This document shows, in pieces, positions 36,601-42,912 of a DNA stretch of 64,000 bases. The number at the start of each line of letters is the position of its first letter. Within the stretch, counting starts at the first letter, position 1. The stretch lies in the NCBI GenBank assembly GCA_005884665.1, contig VBAT01000019.1, positions 37,563-101,562 on the forward strand, in the 5' to 3' direction. This DNA comes from Bacteroidota bacterium. GTDB lineage: Bacteria > Bacteroidota > Bacteroidia > Chitinophagales > Chitinophagaceae. The notes beneath the pieces were generated by a model, which did not search any database, was not told where the DNA came from, and was given only the letters and a program-made list of their open reading frames with translations. Position numbers and translations under genes: made by a program.

Positions 36601-37968
36601 GGTCCCGGTGATACCATTTTGCGATGTACCCGGTAATGTTGGAACATTGCCACCGGCGCAAATGATCAGTGTTGTACCAAAACTAAACGTTGGTGTGATA
36701 TTCGGGTTGACGGTTACGGTAAACGTTGCCGGGTTTGCACATTGTCCCGCATTCGGTGTGAATGTATAAACGCCGGAATTATGATTGTCCACTACAGCCG
36801 GGTTCCAGGTTCCTGTAAAACCATTGGTCGAAGTGTTCGGCAGAGTTGGTACAGTTCCATTATCACATATTATGAGGCTTGTTCCAAATGGGAATGTAGG
36901 CGTCGCCCTTGGTATTACCGTTACAGTAATAGTGATGGGAAATCCGCACGTATTGGCGTCAGGTGTAAATGTATAAGTGCCGGTAGCATTATTGTTGATG
37001 ACGGCCGGGTTCCAGGTTCCGGTCATGCCATTATTCGATACAGATGGTAATAACGGGGCCGGTGTTCCCTGGCAGAATGGGGGGATCGGAGTGAATGTGG
37101 GCACGAATATCGGGTCTGATAAAATGATACCCGTAAACAGGTTGGTCGTACAACCGTTGATCACCAGCACAAAATTAGAATAGAACCCTTTGTTCAATCC
37201 TGTTAAAACGAGTTGACCTGAAGCATTAGCTGTCAATGTAAGCGGACCGACATTGACGCCATCGTCTGTATAGCTCAATTGATAAGTAAAACCGGGTACA
37301 AGACCACCGATCGTAATCGAACCTTCGTTCCCGAAACAGGAAGAAGGGTTAGTGCTTGAAAGATTAGGCGATTGAATAGAGAAATAAGCCTTGTAGTTGC
37401 CACCCCCATTATTATCTGTTACGATTTCATTGCAGAGTGATGTGCTTGACTGCGATCCTGAAGCTTCATAATAAACTTCCAGTACATAGTTCCCGGCAGC
37501 AAATGTTGTCAGGTTGATATTGGAATTGAGACGGTCCCATTTCTGGTCGCCATCCACGCAAGTTCCACCGGAAGGATAGGTACCACTTCCGCCATTGCAG
37601 GTTTCAAGGAGTGGCAGGTTAATCGAAGTAAAAGCGCCGGGAGCGCCACTTTGCAAATACACGCGGTAAAACATTCTTGCACTGCACGCACTCGAAGAAG
37701 CAGGGTTTTTAAATGTTTTGACCTGCGCGCCGCGAAGGATAAGTGAGCCCGAGTTTTGTGTATGGGCGCCAAAATTCGTATTGTTAAACACATTGCCGGA
37801 AGGCCCAATGAGATCAGCCGGGTTTCCTGATGTGTTGTAATAATTACTTTGATTGCAATCCGTGACCCATGCTGCTGTAGCTTTGATCCCAAATTGGGCT
37901 TGTGCATGGTTGCAGAAAAATAATAGCAGAGTAATTCCTGCAAGGAAATTTCGGTAGGTGGCTTTCAT
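33676..37968 (-). CDS. Giant surface adhesin with 14 tandem repeats and T9SS type B sorting domain
   Basis: The 1430-residue product has a signal peptide (FFCNHAQAQF) and an N-terminal region of about 260 residues. Fourteen repeats of about 69 residues follow, with the pattern PTFSFGTTLTICAGGxVPTLP, NGITGTWSPxVVDNQNSGTY and TFTPTAGQCAxPxTFTVTVNP. Each has two Cys that could form a disulfide. A link region follows, then the gliding-motility-associated C-terminal domain (VFVPNVFSPNGDGKNDILYV to GVYVYILKATLSDGR), a T9SS type B sorting signal. It is probably displayed on the surface as a long, stiff adhesin like SprB. It is the first gene of its operon. Confidence 0.9.
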   Translation of the reverse strand: MKATYRNFLAGITLLLFFCNHAQAQFGIKATAAWVTDCNQSNYYNTSGNPADLIGPSGNVFNNTNFGAHTQNSGSLILRGAQVKTFKNPASSSACSARMFYRVYLQSGAPGAFTSINLPLLETCNGGSGTYPSGGTCVDGDQKWDRLNSNINLTTFAAGNYVLEVYYEASGSQSSTSLCNEIVTDNNGGGNYKAYFSIQSPNLSSTNPSSCFGNEGSITIGGLVPGFTYQLSYTDDGVNVGPLTLTANASGQLVLTGLNKGFYSNFVLVINGCTTNLFTGIILSDPIFVPTFTPIPPFCQGTPAPLLPSVSNNGMTGTWNPAVINNNATGTYTFTPDANTCGFPITITVTVIPRATPTFPFGTSLIICDNGTVPTLPNTSTNGFTGTWNPAVVDNHNSGVYTFTPNAGQCANPATFTVTVNPNITPTFSFGTTLIICAGGNVPTLPGTSQNGITGTWSPSVVDNQNSGTYTFTPGAGQCAVPTTFSVTVNPNVIPTFSFGDMTICSGGSVPTLPTTSDNGVTGTWSPSVVSNTSSGTYTFTPTAGLCALPFSFTVTVNPKITPTFSFGTSLIICAGGTVPVLPNTSLNGITGTWNPGVVDNQNSGTYTFTPDAGQCALPATFTVTVVPNITPTFSFGTTLTICAGGIVPTLVGTSQNGITGTWSPSAVDNQNSAVYTFTPSAGQCAVPVTFTVTVNPNVTPTFSFGDMTICSGGSVPGLPTTSDNGITGTWSPSVVSNTSTGTYTFTPTAGQCALPFSFTVTVNPNITPSFSFGTTLTICAGGTVPTLPGTSQNGITGTWNPAVVDDQNSGVYTFTPTAGQCALPATFTVTVNPNLTPTFSFGTTLSICTGGNVPILPTTSINGINGTWSPSVVDNQNSGTYTFTPTAGQCAVPTTFTVTVNPIVTPTFSFGTTLTICAGGSVPTLYTPSDNGITGTWSPSTVNNQNSGTYTFTPTAGQCAVPITFTVTVNPNITPTFSFGTTLTICAGGSVPVLPGTSQNGITGTWNPAVVDDQNSGTYTFTPTSGVCALPTTFNVTVNPNLTPAFSFGTTLTICAGGTVPTLPTTSTNGITGTWSPAVVDNQNPATYTFTPTAGQCVTGPVTFTVTVTPNLIPVFSFGNTLSICAGGIVPTLPGTSDNGINGTWNPAVVNNQTNGTYVFTAAGGGCVLPFTFTVTVNPILEPAFNFGTFQSVCVGSSVPTLPLTSTNGVTGTWNPAVIDNMVNGFYVFTPDAGQCADSASFILEVNIVPTSSVRADTTVYDGATVPEYNFISTPGSQVHWTNSDPSIGLTEPGIGTVPSFIAINRTNAPKTAVITATPNINGCSGLAQQYRITVLPLNKDVFVPNVFSPNGDGKNDILYVYGNYIDKLDMRIFNQWGQQIASITNKLQGWDGRHKGNAQPVGVYVYILKATLSDGRTVDLKGSITLVR
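34225..37105 (-). repeat. Fourteen tandem 207-bp coding repeats inside the adhesin gene
   Basis: The units encode about 69 residues each. Units 4 and 7 share a variant start (FSFGDMTICSGGSVP, SDNG, SNTSSG/SNTSTG), while their neighbours share the common form. Units 3-5 and 6-8 match in order, which indicates a three-unit block duplication. Their long internal identity makes the gene prone to expansion and contraction. Confidence 0.85.
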
Positions 37969-38229
37969 TTTACTATAGGATTATGGCTTTCATTCTGGTA
38001 CAATTAGTTAGTCGGGCGACAACTTCGGCACCAGTTTAAACTCTATAAAAAAGCAGGAAGAAAATAGTGTACAATTTTTCATAGATGGTGGATGTTGGCT
38101 TATTTAATAACGAACACAAAATAAAAATTATTGAATACACCGTATAATCCACACGATAAATAAATGGTTATTGGATGGTAAAAAAGTATTTGTCCCTAGT
38201 AGTTACCCATTAAATGATAATTTGTGATA

Positions 38230-38748
38230 ATGAAAGTTGACATTTGTCTTGCAGAAAAGAAGGATGCAGCAGTAATCGCCGACCTCAGCAGGCAGACTTT
38301 TTTTGACACATTTGCCTCCCAAAACACAAAAGAGGACATGGAAAAGTTCATGAGCGAGCAATTCACGCGGGAAGCGCTAATGAACGAAGTAGGAGTTGAG
38401 GACCAGTTCTTTTATATCGCCCGGGTAAACGAGAGTTTAGCTGGTTATATAAAATTGCGGGAAGGAAAGGAAGTACCGGAGCTTAAAAACCGGCGATCGT
38501 TGGAGATAGCCAGGATATACGCGGTAAAAGAAATGTTGGGCAAAGGAGTCGGCAGCGCCCTGATGCAGAAAGCAATAGACGTAGCCCGGGAAAGGAACAA
38601 AGAGATCCTCTGGCTGGGCGTATTTCAGGCGAATAAAACCGCTATTGATTTTTATAAGCGATGGGGATTTGAAATTTTTGGGGAACAGAATTTTCTATTG
38701 GGAAACGATTTGCAGAAAGATTGGTTAATGCGCAGAGATGTTGACTAG
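38230..38748 (+). CDS. GNAT family N-acetyltransferase
   Basis: The start at 38230 gives 172 residues; a GTG at 38224 would add two. The acetyl-CoA site is visible as IARIYAVKEMLGKGVGSALMQKAI (the RxxGxG/A-type loop), with GVFQANKTAIDFYKRWGFEIFGEQ at the end. It resembles small diamine or spermidine acetyltransferases, but the acceptor is not clear. It lies 53 bp before the TrpF-like gene on the same strand, separated by a hexamer tandem repeat. Confidence 0.85.
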   Translation: MKVDICLAEKKDAAVIADLSRQTFFDTFASQNTKEDMEKFMSEQFTREALMNEVGVEDQFFYIARVNESLAGYIKLREGKEVPELKNRRSLEIARIYAVKEMLGKGVGSALMQKAIDVARERNKEILWLGVFQANKTAIDFYKRWGFEIFGEQNFLLGNDLQKDWLMRRDVD

Positions 38749-38765
38749 ATGATTAGTTAATCGGT

Positions 38766-38801
38766 CTTAACCTCAACCTTAGCCTTAATCTCAGCCTCAA
38801 C
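38766..38801 (+). repeat. Six-unit hexamer tandem repeat directly before a start codon
   Basis: The units CTTAAC, CTCAAC, CTTAGC, CTTAAT, CTCAGC and CTCAAC follow each other and touch the ATG of the TrpF-like gene at 38802. The pattern is CTYARY. No Shine-Dalgarno site is present. Copy number could change by slippage and alter the leader. Confidence 0.75.
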
Positions 38802-39452
38802 ATGAAAACCCGGATCAAAATATGCTGTATCTCATCCATAGAAGAAGCTAGGATTGCGATCAGACATGGTGCAGATGCTTTGGGACTTGTAGGCAAAATG
38901 CCAAGCGGGCCTGGTCCCATTGCCGATGAGTTGATCGCAAGCATTGCCAAAATCATTCATCCGCCTATCGCTTCATTCCTGCTCACCAGCGAACAATCTT
39001 CTTCTGCCATTATTGAACATATCAGGCGTACCGGTGTCAACACTGTGCAGATAGTCGATGAATTATCTACGGGCAATTATGATCATATCCGCGAGGCATT
39101 ACCACATGTAAGGATCGTGCAGGTGATTCATGTGATAGGAGAAGAGAGTATTAAGCAGGCTTTGGCTGTTCATCGGCAGGTCGATGCAATATTGCTCGAC
39201 AGCGGTAATCCGAAAGCTGCTGTCAAGACGCTTGGAGGCACAGGTAACACGCACAACTGGAATATCAGTCGTGAATTGATCAAAGCGGTGGAGGTTCCTG
39301 TGTTTTTGGCAGGCGGGCTTAATCCGGGAAATGTAAGGGCAGCTATCGCAACGGCTCAACCTTTTGGAGTGGATATTTGCAGTGGAGTAAGAACAAACGG
39401 AAAACTGGATATTCAAAAACTTGAAGCATTTATCTCAGCTGTTCATTCCTGA
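38802..39452 (+). CDS. Phosphoribosylanthranilate isomerase (TrpF)-like protein
   Basis: The 216-residue protein has the TrpF barrel landmarks: KICCISSIEEARIAIRHGAD with the catalytic-type Cys of the usual KICGIT motif, DAILLDSG with the acid Asp, FLAGGLNPGNVRAAI and VDICSGVRTNGKLD. TrpF turns PRA into CdRP in tryptophan synthesis. Here the first motif is KICCIS, and no trp gene is adjacent, so it could be a paralogue with a different substrate. The fold assignment is strong; the pathway is uncertain. Confidence 0.82.
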   Translation: MKTRIKICCISSIEEARIAIRHGADALGLVGKMPSGPGPIADELIASIAKIIHPPIASFLLTSEQSSSAIIEHIRRTGVNTVQIVDELSTGNYDHIREALPHVRIVQVIHVIGEESIKQALAVHRQVDAILLDSGNPKAAVKTLGGTGNTHNWNISRELIKAVEVPVFLAGGLNPGNVRAAIATAQPFGVDICSGVRTNGKLDIQKLEAFISAVHS

Positions 39453-39497
39453 CCGTCTTCTTTATTTCTCGCAACATCGCCACGGCGCAACGTGTGA

Positions 39498-39513
39498 CCC
39501 GCCCGTTGGCGGG
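39498..39513. repeat. Palindrome family H, copy 1
   Basis: CCCGCCCGTTGGCGGG is an imperfect inverted repeat similar to CCCGCCAACTGGCGGG at 41287. It lies in the 76-bp gap between the convergent TrpF-like and YpdA-like genes and could end transcription, though no T tract follows. Confidence 0.5.
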
Positions 39514-39528
39514 ATTGCGTGAGTTTAT

Positions 39529-40521
39529 TCAACCTGAGACGCCACTTCGTCTTTGACTGATCGCCCGGGTAATTTTTATTGCATGCTCCCTGGAATTTTC
39601 GATAAAGAGCCGGTGTGTATTCATGCCGCCGCAAATAACACCAGCCAGGAAGATATTTTTTACATTGGTCTCATGCGTATGTTCGTCTATGAATGGAGTT
39701 CTTATTTCGTCTTCTGATAGTTGAACTCCCATTTGCTCCAGGAAATCCAGATTGGGCTGGTATCCTGTCATGGCAATCACCCAATCATTTTCGATCGTCT
39801 TCATTCCTTCCGGGGTTAAAATATCAACTTCATGCTGCCTGATCTCTACGACAGTTGAATTGAAGTAGGCCTGGATGGAGTTTTCTTTGATCCTGTTGAT
39901 GATATCCGGTCTTACCCAGTATTTTACCCGTTCTCCGACCTGGTGTTCTCTAATAACCATAGTTACTTCGGCCCCTTTTCGCCAGGTTTCCAGGGCTGCA
40001 TCAACAGCGGAGTTCATTGCGCCAACAACGATCACTTTTTGAAAGGCATACGAATGTGGTTCTTTATAATAGTGCGTCACCTTCGGAAGGTCTTCACCGT
40101 GAACGTTGAGTAAATAAGGAATATCGTAGAAACCTGTGGCAACGATGATGTGATCAGCTGTATAAGTTGCTTTGCTGGTCACTACCGAAAACATTTGTTG
40201 CCGTGTACCTGGCTTTACCGCTATGACTTTTTCAAACAGGTGGATATTTATAGCATAACTGGTCGCTACTCGCCGGTAATACTCGAGGGCTTCGGGTCTT
40301 GTAGGCTTTGCACTTATCGAGACAAACGGCACTCCACCAATCTCCAGTCTTTCCGACGTGGAGAAAAATGTCATATTTACAGGATAATTGTATAAAGAAT
40401 TGACAAGGCATCCTTTTTCAAGAATAAGATAATTTAATCCTGCATTTTTTGCTTCGATGGCGCAAGCCATACCAATAGGTCCACCTCCGATAATAATGAC
40501 CGGAAAATGCGTCTCGTTCAT
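39529..40521 (-). CDS. ypdA: YpdA-type FAD/NAD(P)-binding oxidoreductase
   Basis: The start at 40521 (MNETHFPVIIIGGGPIGMAC) gives 330 residues. The longer reading to 40590 is only repeat B read in frame. The FAD-binding GGGPIGMACAIEAK and the NADPH-binding VIVVGAMNSAVDAALE (GAMNSA in place of GxGxxA) are present, and the C-terminus has IFLAGVICGGMNTHRLFIENSREHA. These are traits of YpdA, which reduces bacillithiol disulfide to keep thiol balance. It has no CxxC redox pair, also typical. It converges with the TrpF-like gene. Confidence 0.88.
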   Translation of the reverse strand: MNETHFPVIIIGGGPIGMACAIEAKNAGLNYLILEKGCLVNSLYNYPVNMTFFSTSERLEIGGVPFVSISAKPTRPEALEYYRRVATSYAINIHLFEKVIAVKPGTRQQMFSVVTSKATYTADHIIVATGFYDIPYLLNVHGEDLPKVTHYYKEPHSYAFQKVIVVGAMNSAVDAALETWRKGAEVTMVIREHQVGERVKYWVRPDIINRIKENSIQAYFNSTVVEIRQHEVDILTPEGMKTIENDWVIAMTGYQPNLDFLEQMGVQLSEDEIRTPFIDEHTHETNVKNIFLAGVICGGMNTHRLFIENSREHAIKITRAISQRRSGVSG

Positions 40522-40540
40522 GTGGACAAATATAACATTA

Positions 40541-40660
40541 AGCTGGTCGCCAGATACTGCGTCATTGCGAGGAGCGAAGCGACGACGCAACTGGAAGCTT
40601 GATCATAATAGGCAGCATCCAACGTCTAGAATCCAACATGCAGTAGCCAGCATCTAGTGT
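40541..40660. repeat. Composite interspersed repeat A-B-A', copy A5
   Basis: A short left A arm GCTGGTCGCCAGATACTG (40542-40559) is followed by B (GTCATTGCGAGGAGCGAAGC, from 40561) and the right A' arm CAGCATCCAACGTCTAG through CCAGCATCTAG (40613-40659). The architecture equals that at 27655. Unlike the other A copies it sits between divergent genes. Confidence 0.75.
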
Positions 40661-40851
40661 TATGTTAAGCATATCTTGTCGCCACGGATTCACGGATAAA
40701 AAAGAAGGTCATCCTGGCATTGATTTGAGGTCCGTGATCATTCATCTGTTTATCAGTTATTTGTTAAACGGTTAAATGGTAAATCTCTTCGTCCGTGTGT
40801 ATCCGTGGCAATATAAATCATCGAATCATACTTAACTTAACACTAGTAGCT
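40651..40851. repeat. Nested inverted repeat, family D, copy 1
   Basis: Outer arms: GCATCTAGTGTTATGTTAAG on the left and CTTAACTTAACACTAGTAGC on the right, 17 of 20 positions complementary. Inner arms: TCGCCACGGATTCACGGAT (from 40679) and GTCCGTGTGTATCCGTGGCA (to 40810). The inner word recurs at 53274-53404. Confidence 0.75.
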
Positions 40852-40899
40852 TACTATTCGCAGATTTATTTACTTTTATCTCCGTTCAAGTTTATCACG

Positions 40900-41274
40900 A
40901 TGAAAAGATCGCTAAATGTTCTATTGTTTTTTATCCTAATCGCTGCCTGCAATTCCAAAAAAAATGCCGACAGGGCTAAGACAGGATCAGGAGTAGAAAA
41001 TGCTACGGTACAAAGCGATTCTACGAATAAGACCGTCAACACGCAATACAAATGGAACAAGACAGAACAGGATAAATTTTTAAGGGCCTGCCAGGCAGAT
41101 TTTGCGGAAGATTTCAGCGGTAATGAACTCAAAGATGTTTGCAACTGCATATTGACCGAATCGCAGAAATATTATCCCAGCTATAGCCAGATGAAAAAAG
41201 TAATTAACGAAGATTTTGAAGGAAAGATCGCCATGAGCTGTTTAGGAAAGTATCTCGATGAGAGCGACCGCTAA
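40900..41274 (+). CDS. Small lipoprotein with conserved Cys, unknown function
   Basis: The start at 40900 (MKRSLNVLLFFILIAAC) gives 124 residues with a clear lipobox LIAAC (Cys17). The mature part has a charged, likely disordered stretch and then a compact helical domain with DVCNCILTESQKYYPSY and IAMSCLGKYLDE. The three Cys could pair outside the cytoplasm. Such CxC-containing small lipoproteins are frequent in Chitinophagaceae, without a known role. Repeat E1 follows directly after the stop. Confidence 0.75.
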   Translation: MKRSLNVLLFFILIAACNSKKNADRAKTGSGVENATVQSDSTNKTVNTQYKWNKTEQDKFLRACQADFAEDFSGNELKDVCNCILTESQKYYPSYSQMKKVINEDFEGKIAMSCLGKYLDESDR

Positions 41275-41277
41275 TTA

Positions 41278-41423
41278 AGAACCAATCCCGCCAACTGGCG
41301 GGACAAGAAGCGAAGAACCAAAGAAACAACAAATTCAAATATTTAAACAGAAGCTTCCAATTCCATGGTTTGAGTTTTTTGATTTGGAGCTTATTTGGTT
41401 CTTGGCATCTTGGTTCTTGGGAT
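41278..41423. repeat. Interspersed inverted repeat, family E, copy 1
   Basis: The left end AGAACCAATCCC and AAGAACCAAAGAAACAAC face the right end TTATTTGGTTCTTGGCATC and TTGGTTCTTGGGATT. Palindrome H (ATCCCGCCAACTGGCGGGA) is nested in the left part at 41286. E2 at 60099-60239 has the same order of parts with palindrome G in that position. Both lie directly before a -7 box and a start codon. Confidence 0.8.
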
Positions 41424-41436
41424 TTCATTACTTTTG
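41410..41436 (+). promoter_or_regulatory. Putative promoter of pdhB, partly inside repeat E1
   Basis: The -7 box TACTTTTG (41429-41436) matches TAnnTTTG, and a TTG (41410-41412) inside repeat E1 lies 16 bp upstream as a possible -33. The start codon follows 23 bp after the -7 box. Confidence 0.5.
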
Positions 41437-41459
41437 CTCCTCTTAAAAGTCAATAAACA

Positions 41460-42449
41460 ATGGCAAGATCAATTGCATATCGTGAGGCGCTGCGTGAGGC
41501 AATGAATGAAGAAATGAGAAGAGATGACAGGGTATTTTTAATGGGCGAAGAAGTGGCTGAGTATAATGGTGCGTATAAAGTAAGCCAGGGTATGCTGGCG
41601 GAGTTCGGCCCAAAGCGAGTGATCGATACCCCTATTTCCGAGCTGGGTTTTGCCGCCGTTGGCGTTGGAGCAGCCCAGAATGGCCTCAGGCCGATCATTG
41701 AGTTCATGACCTGGAACTTCGCGGTGCTGGCCCTCGATCAAATTTTAAATACCGCTTCGAAAATGCTCGCAATGAGCGGCGGACAAATCGCCTGCCCCAT
41801 CGTTTTCAGGGGGCCCAATGGTTCTGCCGGACAATTAGGAGCACAACACTCAACCGCTTTTGAAAACCTCTATGCCAATATTCCCGGGATCAAACTCGTA
41901 TCTCCCAGCAATGGGTATGATGCAAAAGGACTGTTGAAACAGTCGATCCGTTATGAACAGGACCCGGTGATCTTCATGGAAAGCGAGGTGATGTATGGTG
42001 ATAAAAGCGATGTACCCAGCGAAGAATATTACATAGAACTTGGAAAAGCCGATATTAAAAAAGCCGGCCGCGATGTAACGATCGTTTCGTTTAATAAAAT
42101 GATGAAAGTCGCGTTGGGTGCGGCTGCAGAACTCGAAAAAGAAGATATCAGCGCTGAAGTGATCGATCTTAGGACGATCAGGCCTCTTGATATAAATACC
42201 ATTTTGGAAAGTGTGAAAAAGACAAACCGCCTGGTTATCGTGGAAGAACAATGGCCTTTTGGTTCGGTGTCCTCAGAGATCACCTACCAGGTACAAAAAG
42301 AGGGCTTTGATTATCTGGATGCACCGATCCGTCGCATTACAGCTGCAGATGCACCTCTCCACTATGCACCAAACCTGGTTGCAGCAGCCCTGCCTGATGT
42401 ACCACGAACAGTGAAACTTGTTAAAGAAGTAATGTACTTACACAAATAA
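41460..42449 (+). CDS. pdhB: Pyruvate dehydrogenase E1 component, beta subunit
   Basis: The 329-residue protein matches 2-oxo acid dehydrogenase E1 beta over its full length: MARSIAYREALREAMNEEMR, VFLMGEEVAEYNGAYKVSQG with the thiamine-contacting Glu, ELGFAAVGVGAAQNGLRPII, and the transketolase C-terminal DLRTIRPLDINTILESVKKT. With the alpha subunit it binds thiamine diphosphate and decarboxylates pyruvate for acetyl-CoA synthesis. The alpha, E2 and E3 genes are not in the window, so beta stands alone here. A strong terminator follows. Confidence 0.94.
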   Translation: MARSIAYREALREAMNEEMRRDDRVFLMGEEVAEYNGAYKVSQGMLAEFGPKRVIDTPISELGFAAVGVGAAQNGLRPIIEFMTWNFAVLALDQILNTASKMLAMSGGQIACPIVFRGPNGSAGQLGAQHSTAFENLYANIPGIKLVSPSNGYDAKGLLKQSIRYEQDPVIFMESEVMYGDKSDVPSEEYYIELGKADIKKAGRDVTIVSFNKMMKVALGAAAELEKEDISAEVIDLRTIRPLDINTILESVKKTNRLVIVEEQWPFGSVSSEITYQVQKEGFDYLDAPIRRITAADAPLHYAPNLVAAALPDVPRTVKLVKEVMYLHK

Positions 42450-42474
42450 CATTTTAAGTTAATATCTTAAAACG

Positions 42475-42505
42475 CCCGCCAGGACTGAGTTCTGGCGGGT
42501 TTCGT
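42475..42505 (+). terminator. Rho-independent-type terminator of pdhB
   Basis: CCCGCCAG and CTGGCGGG form an 8-bp perfect stem around a 9-base loop, followed by TTTCGTAATTT. It begins 25 bp after the pdhB stop. Confidence 0.8.
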
Positions 42506-42509
42506 AATT

Positions 42510-42652
42510 TATTGACATACGTAAAAATACGATGATAATTTTTTGGTCAACTATGCAGCTTTTTCCGATTAAAACATCATCTTTGTTATGGTTTTTCATA
42601 GGATATTGGATTTTAAAACGAGGCTGGATTTCTATCCGGCCTCCATTTTTTT
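42510..42652 (+). ncRNA. Possible small RNA ending in an orphan terminator
   Basis: A second hairpin (GAGGCTGGA, loop TTTCTA, TCCGGCCTC; 42620-42643) with seven T after it lies 115 bp beyond the pdhB terminator, with no open frame between. Such an orphan terminator can end a short transcript starting near 42510-42580. No promoter is clear, so the RNA itself is only a possibility. Confidence 0.3.
42620..42652 (+). terminator. Orphan Rho-independent-type terminator
   Basis: The stem is 9 bp with one G-T wobble and a 6-base loop, followed by CA and seven T. It may back up the pdhB terminator or end a small RNA. Confidence 0.7.
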
Positions 42653-42863
42653 AAAGACCATACTACTACCCACGTCGAATTAATTCTATATCTACCTCCC
42701 TCAGGGCTATTGTTTTCATCTCTTATTATTCATCAATAAGTCTCACGCCACCGCAACGAAAATCCAAATGTTATAAATCCGTTGCATCGCCGTCCCGGAC
42801 CATTGCGGATTGCGAGAACCCTTACGCAAGACAAAACCCGACACTGCCCAAAGATTGCATTAA

Positions 42864-42892
42864 TTGGGATTGGCTGTTTTCAGCTAAATTTG
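42864..42892 (+). promoter_or_regulatory. Putative promoter of the NtrC-type regulator
   Basis: TTG at 42864-42866 and TAAATTTG at 42885-42892 are 18 bp apart, in line with the Bacteroidota TTTG/TAnnTTTG pattern. The start codon at 42913 lies 20 bp downstream. Confidence 0.5.
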
Positions 42893-42912
42893 CCGACTAA
42901 ACTCTGCGAGTA

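Larger units (their letters stand above)
40522..40899. other. Divergent intergenic region filled with repeats A5, B and D1
   Basis: The 378 bp between YpdA and the lipoprotein gene are almost entirely repeats: A-B-A' (40541-40660), then the nested D1 structure (40651-40851). A TACTTTTA box at 40871-40878, close to TAnnTTTG, may be the -7 element of the lipoprotein gene. Confidence 0.6.
42450..42912. other. Intergenic region with two terminators and a promoter
   Basis: The 463 bp after pdhB hold its terminator (42475-42505), a second hairpin terminator without a gene in front (42620-42652), and the promoter of the regulator gene (42864-42892). The stretch 42660-42860 shows no gene or repeat. 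Confidence 0.6.

Noticed and set aside
35582..37183. Long plus-strand readings across the adhesin gene
   Set aside because: They are shadows created by the tandem repeats of the minus-strand adhesin gene, with Val/Pro-rich translations repeating at the same period.
33676..37968. CRISPR-like array suggested by the regular repeat period
   Set aside because: The units are about 207 bp, in frame, diverged and coding; there are no short identical repeats with unique spacers.
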